DNA of 64,000 bases from Volvox africanus (lineage: Eukaryota > Chlorophyta > Chlorophyceae > Chlamydomonadales > Volvocaceae), in the NCBI GenBank assembly GCA_030268105.1, contig BSDZ01000101.1, positions 1,798,001 through 1,862,000 on the forward strand, read 5' to 3'. The notes under the pieces were generated by a model. The model searched no databases. It saw only the letters and a program-made list of their open reading frames with translations, and was not told the origin of the DNA. Shown piece after piece: positions 1-13,700 of the stretch. Both the position numbers and the translations under genes were made by a program. The stretch's first letter is position 1. Each line of letters begins with the position of its first letter.

Positions 1-613
1 AATATGCAGGGATGATGATGGGCCTAGAAGAATCGAAAGAATGAAGGTTCAACTAATGATAGGGTCTGCCCGCCAGCACGCAAGCCACAATTCATATCAC
101 TGCTGGCGCCGGTCGCATACCTTTTCATTCCGTTCGTGGCCTTGGGTTCAGCTAGCTCGACAAGAATAGTAAATTTTTGTTATTGTATTGTCTTATTCCA
201 GGAAATTAATGCAGTCGAACTCCGTTTCACTTTGCTGGTTCTGGAGCACTTGCAGCTAGCCCGTGACTCACTAACAGTTCCGATAGGCTATCGATATATA
301 CCGAATATCTACACCCGAGTAGGGTCATGCATCTGTATAGTACCTCGTAATAAGGCAACTGGGTCCTGTGGCCAAAGCTGGGACAAAGGCGCCCGTCGCA
401 GATAGTTTCTGTCCATTCAACATGAAATTCTATCTTAGTGCGACAAAAATCTGAAATAATGCGTACATATATGATACATATAATCCTCTGAAAATTTAAG
501 CGTTTGTTGTTGTCTTGTGCACTCGACACCGTCACCCAGGAGGGGTTTTTTAACTTCAGGATACTAACGTACTAGGATAGATGATTGGGATTGCCATCTG
601 TCTCTGACGCATT
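1..613. other. Upstream non-coding stretch
   Basis: Only short open frames without family features are present. The stretch probably includes the promoter and 5' leader of gene A, but I can name no promoter element in it. Confidence 0.3.
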
Positions 614-1444
614 ATGGAGAGGAAGTGGGGAGTCAACGTTCTTGACGTGACCAGCGACATGAAAACGTTGCGTGGCGGCTCTATGCCGTTATTGCACTGG
701 CTTTGCCTGGCTGTGTACACCCATATTCTACTTAGTGCATCATTCAGCAACGCACGGAGCGAACCTTCGAAGCTGCGAATTTCCAAACCGCTGTTGCAGC
801 AGCTTCCTGACGACGGCTATGGAAATTTAGACGAAAACAGCTATGCAGAAAATAACGATTATCCTCTGCCGCAGGCGGAGGATCTGTCTATGCATTTGCG
901 CAGCGTGAACCCATCCGGTACAGGCGCTCCGCGCCCGCCTGTGGCGGAAACTACGGCAGATTACATTGCACGCCCCTGGTTGGACAGGGTCCCAGTCACA
1001 GGCGCTATCGCGGAATCTATGACTCATTTCGGACCCTACCGAAGCTCCCAACTCGCCGACCGACCATACCATACTGCTCAGGTTGGCAGCGGCGCCGCAA
1101 CCGGCGTCGACCCCTCATCGGGGACATTTGCCGCTATCGATCAGACGTCACATGCAGCCTCCTTCACTGACACAGCTGATGGAATTTCCGGGGTCAGCGA
1201 CGGTACAAAGCGCACCAAGCATCGAGATGCGGAGATGAAGCCGGGATCGGTGGTGGGAGTCCTCGGCCCTGCCATAGCTGCCGCTGGGGGATATTTGCCC
1301 CTGCCGTACCGTCGGCAGCGGAGGCTCGGGACTGACAGAACTTCGTATTGCATGACGGCGCCATCGGGGATGGACTGTTACCCTTGTCCAACTTATGACG
1401 ATCCCTGCCTGGTGCGTCGTCAGAGAAGTAAAGCAAAGCGCTGA
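614..1444 (+). CDS. Probable first exon of gene A, with signal peptide
   Basis: An open frame of 276 codons begins at ATG 614; a second in-frame ATG lies at 659. From the second Met the protein starts with a basic residue and then a hydrophobic run (LLHWLCLAVYTHILLSASF) ending in small residues, which fits a cleavable signal peptide. The rest is Ser/Gly/Pro-rich with a Cys-rich end (CMTAPSGMDCYPCPTYDDPC). I do not recognise a family. The frame stops at 1444, and a possible donor (GTAAAG) lies just before it, but its phase does not match the next exon I can read (1763). Either a small exon is missing from the model or this is a separate gene. Direction, secretion and closeness argue for the first exon of gene A. 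Confidence 0.45.
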   Translation: MERKWGVNVLDVTSDMKTLRGGSMPLLHWLCLAVYTHILLSASFSNARSEPSKLRISKPLLQQLPDDGYGNLDENSYAENNDYPLPQAEDLSMHLRSVNPSGTGAPRPPVAETTADYIARPWLDRVPVTGAIAESMTHFGPYRSSQLADRPYHTAQVGSGAATGVDPSSGTFAAIDQTSHAASFTDTADGISGVSDGTKRTKHRDAEMKPGSVVGVLGPAIAAAGGYLPLPYRRQRRLGTDRTSYCMTAPSGMDCYPCPTYDDPCLVRRQRSKAKR

Positions 1445-1762
1445 TCACAAGTGGCGAACCTAAGTACTATTGCATCACGTCCAAACTTATGACAAATAAC
1501 AGACATGTTAAAAAGTTTTGTGATGAATTACAGAAAATGTATGAAAGGTTCTGTGAGAAGCACAATTGCAAAAAAATTCAATCCTCATCACCGCCGTAAT
1601 TAGTAATAATTAGTAATAATAAGAAGCTTAATAAGCTCTTCATGCACATTTAATTAGGCAGCAGGACGAAATCGGAGAAATCAAATGCGGCACTTAGTAT
1701 GCCATTTTCATTAGCGCCAGAGGATGCTTTTGTGTGTTCACTTCCTCTTTCAGCTAACCCAG

Positions 1763-4700
1763 CTTCCCGTGTGAATCCTCAACGTCCTGCACCGCCGCGC
1801 TCTCGCTAACCGTTTTCCCGGCTCATATCTACGCACAGACCGATGACCTCTTCTACCTTGACGATACGAAGTGCTCCATGCCGTAAGTATACCACACGTC
1901 ATTTGGGACGCACGTCTTTGTTGAGGTGCTGCTGAAGGGACAACATGGGCCTGAGCCATGGGGGTGGCGAGGAAAGTAACGGCATTGGCGATAGGCGCAC
2001 GATGAGTGCATGGGTCAGAGAGCCAGGGGGCTGTGTTGGATATGGGACATGTCCAGGTGACAGGGACATGTGTTTTGGGGGTGGGAGCGATCGTGGCTCG
2101 ATCGTTGAGAGGATGGGGGAGGAGTAGGCTGCGGCGTTCAAGGAGGGGTCTTACAAGGGGATCAGGAACGGTTGAAAGGGACTGGACAGAGGCAATCGGA
2201 GATCTCGCGCTTCATCACCCCCTTCGCCACCGCCCAGCCCTGTCTCCGCGCCTCCGCTGCCGACTTGCGACTTACCCACCCTTCTCAGGTATTACTTCTT
2301 CCAAGGCAATGTGGATGATGAAAGCATTTGTGGCGACGAGGTGGGTGTGTGTTTTTGTATGTGTTTGCGGGACCTGGAGCGCGCAACTGGCACCATTTCA
2401 GTTAATCTTCCATCTTTCAAAAGGCATGTTCCATCAACAAAAAAATTCTATTGTAGTCTTTCGTTACTGTAATTGTAGTAGACTAGTCGTTAAATGAAGG
2501 AATTAATGATTATTAATTAATACATAAGCCGACCCAGTACTTTTCCGCATGGGGTGTTTTTCTATGGGAGTACGAAATTCACCAACCGCTTCTGGTTTAG
2601 AGGCTTTCACAAGTCCTCCAGGTCCCAGCTCCCAGGTCCAAAACGAGCACAAACGAGTAAACGATCTGCCCGGATTTCTAAACTAAAGTTAGCCAAAAAG
2701 TATGGTCTTTACATTGAGTTGAATCATTACATTACGTTGTACAGATCCGCCCTACGAATGTGGGCCAGATGGATCTGGACACGACCATCAACTACGGGCG
2801 CAATGGCAGTGTGGTATCCAATGTGGGCCAGATGCTGGTGTTCATGCAGGTACCGGCGGACACGAAGATAAGGTTGGGTTGGAATGGGTTTAGTTCCGTT
2901 CGGTTATAATCCGTTTGACTCGGTTAGATTCGCTTCACTTCGGTTGAGATGGGTTCGGTAGGTGGGAGGTAGCATCGGTTTCGTCAGTATCGGATACGAT
3001 AGGAGGGAAGGGTGAGAAGGCGGCATTGAGGGAATTTTTGTATTGCAAGGATTTGCACGGGATGCGGGGACTATTACCCCCAACCATTGAACCAAACCCC
3101 TCCTCCGCAGATCAACGGACTGCTAACGATGACTGTGAGGCTCAGTTGCCCCTGGCTGGCAGTGATTGACCCGTCGAGGCGGGGGGCGGCGCTGCAGATG
3201 TCTCTGACAGCGCCTAACGGCACAAAGTGGACTCGGTGGATCAATGTCACAGAGACGGGTACGGCATGCTGTGACGATGTACGGTGAAAGCATCAAAAGC
3301 ATAAATATGAAAAATTTGTGCATGTTATGTTTTGGTATGGCGCATGCATACAGAAAGGGAGAAGACGACCTGCTTCTAAAGTCCCCAATTTGAAAGAACG
3401 AACACTAGTACGCCTCATTTACCGTTTTCGTACCGCATGTTGCCGCCATACGCATGTCGTTCAGTTGCTGTGGTTTCTCATCGTAACCCCAACTCCCTTT
3501 CCCCATTGCCCCACCCCTCCCACGCGCGGCCGCGCAGGCTCCCAGTTCGTGAGCTGCGCGTCCTTTTCCGTACAAGTCAAGCAGCTGGACCCGAATATTC
3601 CCGGGGACAATGGCTGTGACGCAAGGCCGTACGTCGCAACCGTGGCGTTCCTTACAGAAACCTACATGGTGGGATGCAACCGTGGGGAGTGAGGGGCGGG
3701 GTTTTAGGTTTTCGGAGCTGATAGGAAACAAAGGACAGCCAGTTAGAGGAGCATCACGGATAGCAAAACGGCGCTTTTTAGACACAATGGACGAGGGGTT
3801 AAGATATATTCGGGTAAAAGTTGCCAGTCCCATGACGCGCACGGTGCTGCTCAGACTCGTTGATACAACTGCCGTACTCCAAGGACGGACGTCCCTCCTC
3901 AATTTTGGCTCATCGTCTTGGGCAACACCTGATAACCCGGGAGCATTCCACATGACCATATGGGATAGCGCGTCCATCCGTATGTCCTAGGTTTTTACTT
4001 GCCATATGTGCCGCCCGTCTAACTACCAACCTGCCTGTCGTACGACCGCAGGGGTATTCATCAGTTGGTGATGACCCTGCCACTTGCAGCGTCAACGACG
4101 TGGCCACGACGGGCACAGGGGTGAGGTCCTTGGGCAGACTGCAAGCGAAATGGGTTTCGGAGCCTGAGCAGCAAAAGCACAACCCCGGTCCGATCAGGGC
4201 CTTGGATTCGATGTTGAGCTTGCCGTAGGGATTACGACGTAATGAATTCCTGCTGACTCATTATACAGCGGCTTAGTTAATCGCAAAGGTTCAGTGAAGC
4301 AGATGTTTCGCAAACGCCACACGCCTGTTGTCTTCACATATACAAAACATCGTATGGTGCCGATTCATATATGAGATGGATGAGTTTCATTTGAGGATCC
4401 TAATCCAGGCGTCATGCCCAGCTACTCTTCTGAAGAACCCCACAAAATGCGGTTGACTGACTTATCTAGGTACTGGATAGCGTGATACAGGATACATGAT
4501 TGTTTCGGGGTGTGTCCTCTCCCTGAGCTGTCGCCGTCCAGGGGTGCAAGCAAGGGCTCTGGGGGCACCAATTTACCCTCGTGTTTGGGTCGAACCTCAT
4601 ATGGGCATTTCTTACGTTGATGCTCATGATGGTTGAAAAGAGCCTAACATGATTCACGAAGAAGGCTGCGAAAACATTGCCGGAAAACATTGTAATCAGC

Positions 4701-7700
4701 CAAACAGGCTAGGCAAGCAAAGTGGGTCACAGTGACGGCCGCAGTGCAAGCGGCGACGCGGACACGCTCATGCGCACTTGTCGCGATCCGCGCTGGCACC
4801 CTGCTCTGCCTTTTGGCTCCGTCCCGCTCCTGTCGATCCTGATGCCGTCGCTGCCGGGGTCGTGACCGTCGCAGGTTTTCTACAGCCTCGTGTATACGCC
4901 AATACAGTTCCGGCCGCCGTCGCCGCAGCCGTTTCCGCCGCTGCTGCCGCCGCCGCCGCCATCACCACCGCGGCCGTTTGTCCCCTTCGCACCTGATGTA
5001 CCTCCGGACCCTCCACCCGCGACGCCGCCGCAAAGTCCTCCGCCGCCGTCGCTGCCGCCGCCACCGTCGCCAGCGCCGCCGCTGCTGCCGCCAGCTCCAA
5101 GCCCTTCACCGCTGCTGCCACCACTGCCGCTAGTGCCACCTGCCTTCCCAGTGCCGCCGTCGCCGCCAAGTCCTCCGCCGCCGCCAATTCCCCCTTCACC
5201 GGCGCCATTGCCGCCTGCACCGCCGCCGCTGATGCCACCGCCACCAGCGCCGCCCTCGCCGCTACCACCCCGGCCATCACCGCCACTGCCGTCACCGCCG
5301 CCGCCATCACCAAAGCCGCCCGTGCCCCCTTCACTGCCGCCACCATCACCGCCACTGCCGCCGTCACCCGTTCCACCGTCACCGCTGCCGCCATCCTCCC
5401 CGCCGACACCGCCGTCACCACCCAGGCCTCCACGGCCGCCGCCGGGGCCGCCGCCTAGTCCGCAACCACCAACGCCGCCACTGCCGCCAGTGCCGTTGCC
5501 ACCTAGTCCACAGCCACCACCTTCACCGCCGCCGCCGTCACCACCGCCTCCGGCGTACCCGCCCATGGTCCCATTCCCGCCGTCACCGAGCCCGTTGCCG
5601 CCGAGCCCAGACCCATCACCGCCGCCACCGCCGCCGCCTTCACCGCCATCGCCTGCGCCGCCTTAGTAAGCTTGTTCCAGCTCATGCACATTCTAAACTC
5701 GCTGCATTATCATTACCGCAACGCTTACGTGTATCTTGGGCAAAGGGCGTGTTTCTGAAATTCAATGAATATGGCCGTAATTATTCTGTCATTGCTATCG
5801 ATTTGAGTTCCATTTATCTATGATATCCTATGCTCCCAACCCCACTCCCACCCTCCATCCCTCACCACCTTCGCAATCATGTTTCCATGATATTTGTCTC
5901 GGAAAAGACAAATTATATTGCTGTTGCCGCCTTTGCATCCCACACAGTCCATCGCCACCATCGCCGCCACCACCGCCGTCACCGTACCCGCCGTCGCCGC
6001 AGCCGCCATCGCCGTCGCCACCTCCGTCGCCGTTCCCGCCATCGCCGCAGCCGCCATCGCCGCCGCCCTCACCGCCCTCACCGCCCATGCCCCCGTCGCC
6101 ATATCCGCCCTCACCGTCGCCGCCGTTGCCGCCATGGCCGCCATCACCTGACCCGCCATCACCCCCCCCACCTGCACCACCACCGTCGCCGCCGAACCCG
6201 CGTCCACCTAAGCCACCAAGTCCGCGGCCGCCCAGACCGCCGCCGCCACCGCGGCCCCCTCCTCCGTCACCGCGGCCGCCACCGTCACCACCGCCATCAC
6301 CGCCATCACCGCCTCCAATTCCCCCTTCACCTGATCCCCCGAGCCCCGATCCGCCATTGCCGTTTCCTCCCAAGCCGCCGCTGCTGCCGTCACCGCCGCA
6401 GCCGCCATCACCGCTGCCCCCAACTCCGTTGCCGCCGTCGCCTCCGCCACCATCGCCGCCGTCGCCACCGCGGCCACCGGCCCCCCCACCGTCGCCATTC
6501 CCGCTGTTCCCGCCACGCAAACCACGCCGGCCGAACCTACCGCCGCGGCCGCCTCCTCCCCCACGGATTCGGTAAGTTCGTAGCTGCTCACCCACGGGTC
6601 GGCACCTACGTTGTTCCCACCGTTGCTATCCACCAGTATCTTTGGGATTTACGACATAAGGAACAGATCTGCTCCCAGTTCCCCTTACGGCTCTGATCGG
6701 ACCTGATTCGTCTGCGAGGCCAGACAGCTGACAACCTTGATCCTCAGGGCACAACCTTTCAGAGCCCTCTTTACCCTTTAGAAGCCGCGTTTGCGCATAC
6801 TGATCCCTATTTTCTTCGCATCCGTATCAGTGTGCCAATGCCGGTAAAATGGTACGTACCGCTGCTTCCGTTACCTGGCGCACGTAACGCATTACTTCAC
6901 ACGTCAGAACATGCGTCTTTGTAGATCTTGATTGGCGGCACTATCTGAATCATTGGTAACGTCTGCGCAGCTTTACTTATCCCCCAGTTGTTGTACCCGC
7001 TCTCTGCCGTGCCGCACAACAGATATCCTGACCCACCATCGCCGCCGCCAGGGCCGCCCAGCCCGCCGGCACCGCCGCCTGAGCCACCATCGCCGCCGCC
7101 GCGTGCGCCGTACATGCCACGTAAGGTTATTATTGCCGGGCGAGAAGGGCGAGAAGCCGCAAAGATGCCCCGAATATATTCCTCGATCAATCCAGTTCAT
7201 GCACTTGTCGCTGCCTTCTGAGTGCTGCACTTCAATCGCCCAAAGGAGCTCATGTCATGTTTGCGCGTGCGTAACAGACCGTGGCATACGACCGCAAATG
7301 GTTACGCCAGTGTCTGCCTCTTAACTGATTCTTTAAAAAAACCGACAAGCAACGGCCTACAACTGATAACTGCAGGACGACCCTGGCCGCCTCCTAGGCC
7401 CCCAAGGCCTCCGCCAAAGCCTCCGAGGCCGCCAGGTGGCGCGCCGTCCGCGCCGCCGCCGCCACCCCCCCCACCCCCGCCGCCCCTGGACGCCGAGCCG
7501 CGGGCGCCGATACAGTCACCCTCGCCGCCGCCAGCACCACTGTCACCGCCAGTGCCGCCACCGTCACCGCCGTCGCCGCCATTTCCTCTGCTCGTGCAGC
7601 CTGGCTGTTTGCACGTCTCGGCGGGAAATGGCAAGATGTACGGCGATGGTGTACTCCTGGATTACGGCAACCTGACGTTGGGGCAGTACGACTCCCACAC

Positions 7701-10700
7701 GCTGCGCTTGGACATCTCCCTCGACCGTTATTTCGCACCTGGCGATAGCACCATCGGACTGGACTTGTTGCTACAGCCTGCAGAGTTACCGTTGCCGAAG
7801 GGCTGCCCCGCGCCTTCCGATTTGGGATACCCTGGCGCCGGTGGTTTCCGTACGAGTACGGCATGTGACAGCCGTATGATACAGCTGCTGGTGGACGTGT
7901 CTGGCTTGTTTCCTTGCTTCCTAAGTAGCGGCAGCGTGCTGTCAGGTATGTAAAGCGTTTCTCTTCGGAATGATGTTAAGAGGCTTGCAGGGAACGGTGA
8001 AAGGTGAGTTGGAGACCGACGAGCTCTTCGTTATCCTCCGAAACCACATTTTGAGTACGGAGGGCTCCTTGATAAGTATCGAAAGAGCTGTAAATACCTG
8101 CTAACTAACTTATGGCTTGCGTTTACTCTTAAGCAACCCTTCGTGTGTCAATTACATCTGGATTCACATCTATCCAGTATTCATGCTCTACATGTAGTCC
8201 ATCCCCTCTCCATGCCAGGACTGCAATTTACAAATGGTTAGGAGTAACGTGGGAAATGCTCCTCAAATTCTCCCAAATGCTTCCAAATTACCTCTTCCCT
8301 CTCTTTCTTTCAACTCGTTGCTCTCGCAGAGAATTTCCTTATGTGGCTGGCTGTGAATACCAGCTCCAGGGTGAGAAGTGGGCCGTACAGTGCAGTACGT
8401 ACGAGATGGGGGGTGTTTAAACCAACCAACCAGGAATAACGATATAAATGAGTGAAAGGGATTTGAATAGTGAGGGGCCCCCCTCGGCCTCACGCTTATC
8501 AGTTCCTCGTTTCTGCGGGTCTCTCTTTTTGTTCCTCGGTTCCAATCTCTCAAGACCCCTACCACCTCATAGGGGGTATAAAGTTGCTTGTCAACATGGC
8601 ATAACAAGCTGGGGGTCAGAGGCAGGTAATTAGGGGGTGTTTGCCCACAATTGTGCCCATACCTCCTATAAGTTGATCGGGGATGCTGTCACGCTGAGCT
8701 GCTGCTGCCTCCTCTCAACCCGTCACGGCTGCACCGCTAACCCCAGCCTGCCAATCAGCTGAGGGCTTTGTATAGAGTACGGACTCACCTGGTCGTATTC
8801 ATCGTATCTGCCTGATCGGCCTGACACCTCCGCCCTGACCTTTGACCCCTGACGCCTGCAGGCCTGTTCCAACGAGACCAGTGACACGGCTACCGTCTGG
8901 GGTGGAACCACCTCCACCCGCCTGGTCTCTGCGGGCTGTGCCTACGTCCCCTTGACCCTCACGTGCGACAACTCCTGCGCCCTTCCGCCACCGCTGCAGC
9001 AAACACCCGATCCGGGCGATGTACAGATCAGCCAAGGGTCGCCGCCTCCGCCAGGCTTCCCGCCGCCCGCCGTACAGCCACCGCGGAACCTCCTTCCGGC
9101 GACAATCCCACCGCCGCCACCACCGGTACTGCGGCCACCACCTGCAACATCTCAGCCGGAGCCGCTGCCACCACCTGCATCCGGCGGCTTGCCGGTGCTT
9201 GTGGCGGAGGCGGTCGTGACGGGCGGGACGTTATCGACGAACAGCAGCTTGCCGAGTGTGGAGGGTGTGGTGATACAGTTGAACTACAACTACATCACTG
9301 CCACAGCGAGGTTTAAGGTGAGTGACAGCTGTAGGGGGTGTGTTTTCCGGGTTTCCGAGTTTTCTGGATTTACTAACTACTACTACTACTACCTCAGTTG
9401 GATGGGATGGCTGTGTGTTGTTTGTGATTCTAAGGACGTACGTACAGGAACGTGAGGGCCAGGGTCGGGGTGCGGGCGGGAGATGAAGTCAACGGCATAG
9501 AGATGATACATGAACCACCGGCTGGCGGGCGGAGAGCCACTAACCCCCATACCCGGAAAACCATGCCCAGAGCCGCCCGGACGATCCCATCTGTCAGCCT
9601 TGCTATGCACATAACCGGACGCCTACCCCCCGACCCCACCTCCACCACACTTTTTGCGTTCCGTTCCGAGATGGCTCACGACTGACCTCCGGCTTTGATT
9701 GCATGCATGCATGCATCCATATCGTGAGTCTCCGCCGCGCCTGCCGTACCGTCATGATCTGCCAGGGTGACTCGCCGTACGCCAGCTGTGACACCGGAGT
9801 GCAATCCTCTTTAACTTCAGTTTTATCGGGACTGCTAAACTTTCCGGCTGGGAACATTAGCACTGCATGTACGATGGAGAGCGGCAGCAGCAGCACTGCA
9901 GCGCGGCGGCGCCGTCATCTCAGCAGCCAGAGTAGCGCCGAGAGCAACACGGTACGACATGCTTGAATATTTGTTCCTGGTATCACAAGCCGCATACGGT
10001 TGCGGTTGCTATTTCTGGTACAGTCGCTAGGGCTAATAAGCGAAGTGGTCTTGTCGTTGCCCCGATCGCGTATTGCCGCAGTACCGTGTGGCCACTTCGT
10101 CCGGGCTTTGGATGTCTGATGTGATGGTTTCGCTGCGAGGAAATGTGCCAGCCGTTGCAGCTACACTGCCACTTTGCTTCACTCGCCTTAACTGCTGCTG
10201 TTGCTATTGCTGCTGTTGCTATTGGTGCAGACTGTTTGTACTTGGAAGGTCCGAACCGACATAACCTTTAAGGTAAGCGAGAATGAGGGGGGACGCCCGC
10301 CCGTAAACGGCAGTTACGGAGGGGAGAACAACAGAACAACCGAATAACGGAATAAAAAACCCGGACGAGACCTAAACTCCCGAGCTGGAACAGAGATCTC
10401 ACGTTTATCACATCCGAGATGCTCATCTGAGGGCAGCAGAATATCTTGCAGCACATGGATATCGTATATTTTCTGCGGGACGAGCGATTGTCGTACCCGC
10501 CTTTTAATCACATGCATGTGTATACGCACGAGACCTTAGCTGGCTTTTAGGTTTTCGTGCTCTCCTGGAGAATTCAACCTCCCCATCAGCACCCGTCAGC
10601 AGTCGATTTCTCCGTCACTAACTTTTCCAAGTTACCAATCAATAAGACCCGATGAGTAATCAAAAACGTTGCTCCACCAAGACGGCTCATCGATCGAGGA

Positions 10701-13700
10701 TGCGAACGCATTCGAATGCTCGTACTCAATTACACGCATAGGAAAACACACGCCGAACTGTGCGCTTCCCCTTGCTTCCTTCGGACAGATGGACCCCGCT
10801 ATTCCCGTGGAGGGCTTCCGTACGTCAGTTTACAGGGCCCTATCTAATGGGGGTGTCGATGGAATATGCCCGCTCGGGCTTCCGCAAGGCAGCTGGGTAG
10901 TGACCGGCACGGTGGTGAGATTGGGGAGGGGGGAGATGACGGACCGCGAGAGGGGGAATATGGGCCTGTGTATGAGGGCCCGTACTTACTAGCGGATGGC
11001 AGATAGAGAGTACTGGACGAGTTGAACGAGATCAGATTGAGTACGGGATGGATCGTGAACACGCGATGTTTGCGACGGGTTCTTTTGGCTTGTCAAAAAG
11101 ACTTGTGAAAGAGTCGCGAGGCGGCGTCAAAGGGTCACGACCCGACCACGACGGAACTTAGAACAGACGCATCACGGGCGAGTGTCCTTCCTCCCTCAGT
11201 GTCCCTCCCCGCTTGCGACGAAGCTCTAATCTCCATCGTTGTTAAACTCAGCAGAGCGCACATCACGAGATTTCCCAAACCGCTCCGGAACCGATTATAT
11301 GTATTCGGGCGTTACCTGGCTGATGGTCTTGCCTGGAAATTACTTCAATCTGTATTTTCAGCGATAATCAACCTCCCAGCTTAGAGCACGGGTTGCGCAC
11401 TTTCCATCCTCCTTCGCCGTCCTCGGCGAAATTGCCTTCCCGGGGGGGTTGATGATGCCTCGCTCGCAGGTTCGTGGTATCTCCTCGACAGGGGGCCCGT
11501 ATTCGGACTGCCGTTCCCTCTCCGGCGCGGTCACGTCGGCGTTGCAGGGCGCCGGAGCTAATGTCACCGTTACCGGTTGTACTGCTGGGCAGTATTACGG
11601 CGTGATCCCCGGGGGCGCTGCGCCGCCGCCGCCAGGTCGCGCCGCTGCAGCGGCAGCGGCCAAGGCCGGACCGCCAATGGCCATGGTTGCGGCTGCGGCA
11701 GGCGGTGCCGCAGCGCTTGGCGCGTTGGCGGCGGCAGCTATTTGGTACTACAGACGGACAAAGGTGAGGGGAACTGATCCATGGGTCGCGTGGGTCGGAA
11801 GGGGGGATTAATAGCGGATTATTTATGGATTCTGTGTGAGATGGCAATAGAAACCATCTCAACTCCATTATGCCTTTTCAATTCCACTTTTGGGGAAAGC
11901 CGAAGTGAAGGTTAGCAACGATCAACATATCCAGCAAAGCAAGCCGCGGTGTCTATGTTGTATCAACCGCGGTTCGATTAGAGGTACAACAGTGTACACG
12001 GGTGTGCCTCCCTCCCGCGTTGGTTACGAGCTTACGATACGGACGGAGGCGGGTGTAACCTTTTTCCGGTTGCTGGACAAAATCTGTTGAAGTATACGGG
12101 TTGTAATCATAAGCGCGTATTAACAGCGGGGACTGCGCTTCGTCCCCATATGCTGAGGCCGCAGCCTTTCCGTACCATGTGCGTGGGGATGTGCGTGGGA
12201 CGACTGCTACATGATCTTCGCGTGATGCCGATCTCCAAACTCCCCTTTGTCCCTTTGCAGCAAAAGATAAGCTTCGATGTCGCATCTGAGGCGGAGCCGG
12301 GAAAGGCTGACGATAATGCGGCGACCGCGATTGCCGCTGGCGCAAATGAGGGCACCGAAGGGGCTCGGTTGTGGGCCCAGACCATTACTTCGCCTCGGGA
12401 AGCTGGGGGCGACGCTGGGGCCGGCTCCGACGGAAGGCCCTCCCCGTCGGCCCTTTCCGGTGCCTCCACCGCCGCCACCGCGGCTGCTGGCGGCGGCATC
12501 GCTGGTAAGGCCATGTCGCAGGCTCGCGGCAAGACGGCCTCCGTCATCGCTCTCCCGGATCCGGATCCGGATTTCAGTGGAGATTCCATCGCCAGTCTCA
12601 CTCTCCCTGCTGGTGAAGAAAGAGAACTGGCTGCTGCTGCCGCGGCGGGGGCCGGCGGTGGTGGTGGTGCTGTTGCTCTGGCGGCGATGGCAGCGCACCC
12701 GCTGGCTAAGCCGCTGCCGCCGCTGCCGCCGATCCGTACGGCGATGGCGAAGCTGCCAGAATTGGATCCAGGAATAGCCCGCCGTAAGTCCTTTACTAAT
12801 AAGCCTCTGTCGTCAGTGACGGCGGCCCCTCATGCGCGCAAGTCAGCGCTGCCAGCTCTGGCCGTCCCCACCGCTGCCCTGGCCACTGCGGGGCCTAATC
12901 CGCTATCAAAACCGGTTCTGCCGACCCTCAAGGGTAGAGACGCTTCTTCGTCTGCGGACGCAGCGGCAGCAATCGCAGCCGCTGCACCGCTCCCTGGCGT
13001 GATGCCGTCGGCGACAGTAGGCATGGCGGCGATGACTGAATACGACAAGGAGCTCGCGGCGGCGCACAAGATGTCGGCTGAAAGTGCCGTTTTAGAGTCC
13101 AGTCCAGCGGTGAGTCGGGTGCACGAGTTGTCCTTCAAATGTACCTCAATTGTAACTTCAATAGAACAAAATTTCAAATCCGAGAAGTCAACCCGGGACG
13201 ATTTTGGTCAAGACTTGATAGAAGGCGGCCTCGTTGAAAATAATCGTTAAAAATAATCACGGGAGTCATCCAAGGAGAGTCAAAAGGCGCCATCGCGTGC
13301 AGTACATGGTCTCGGCTACTCTACATCAAACTCTTTGGGTTCGCGCACACATCGACGCGCGGGGTGACGTACGGCAAACAAAGTCTTCCTCTTGTGTCTA
13401 CGGCTTGAGCGCGCTAAGGTCTTCCCATTTACCCCTCCTGACATCGTTCACTTCCATGCATCCCTCGAAACCCCCCCCTCTCTCAGGAGGGGCTCTCCCC
13501 CGCAAGCGGTGCGAACCCGCCGTCGCAAGGTCGTGTCAGCAACACGGGATTGTACGTGCGAATGGGCTCAGCGGGAGCAGCCGCTGGCGCCGCGACGCTC
13601 AAGGTCCCTACCTTGCCGGTGCGACAGCGTGATACAGGGCGCATGTGTGTGTTTTAGTGGCCCTGCGTGTGTGCCGAGGCGCAGGAGGGAGCTCCTCCTC

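Noticed and set aside
4768..6633. Long Gly- and Ala-rich open frames on the minus strand (and Arg/His-rich frames on plus)
   Set aside because: They mirror the (CCG)n-type Pro codons of gene A. The plus Pro-rich frame alone has consistent splice phases and fits known algal HRGPs.
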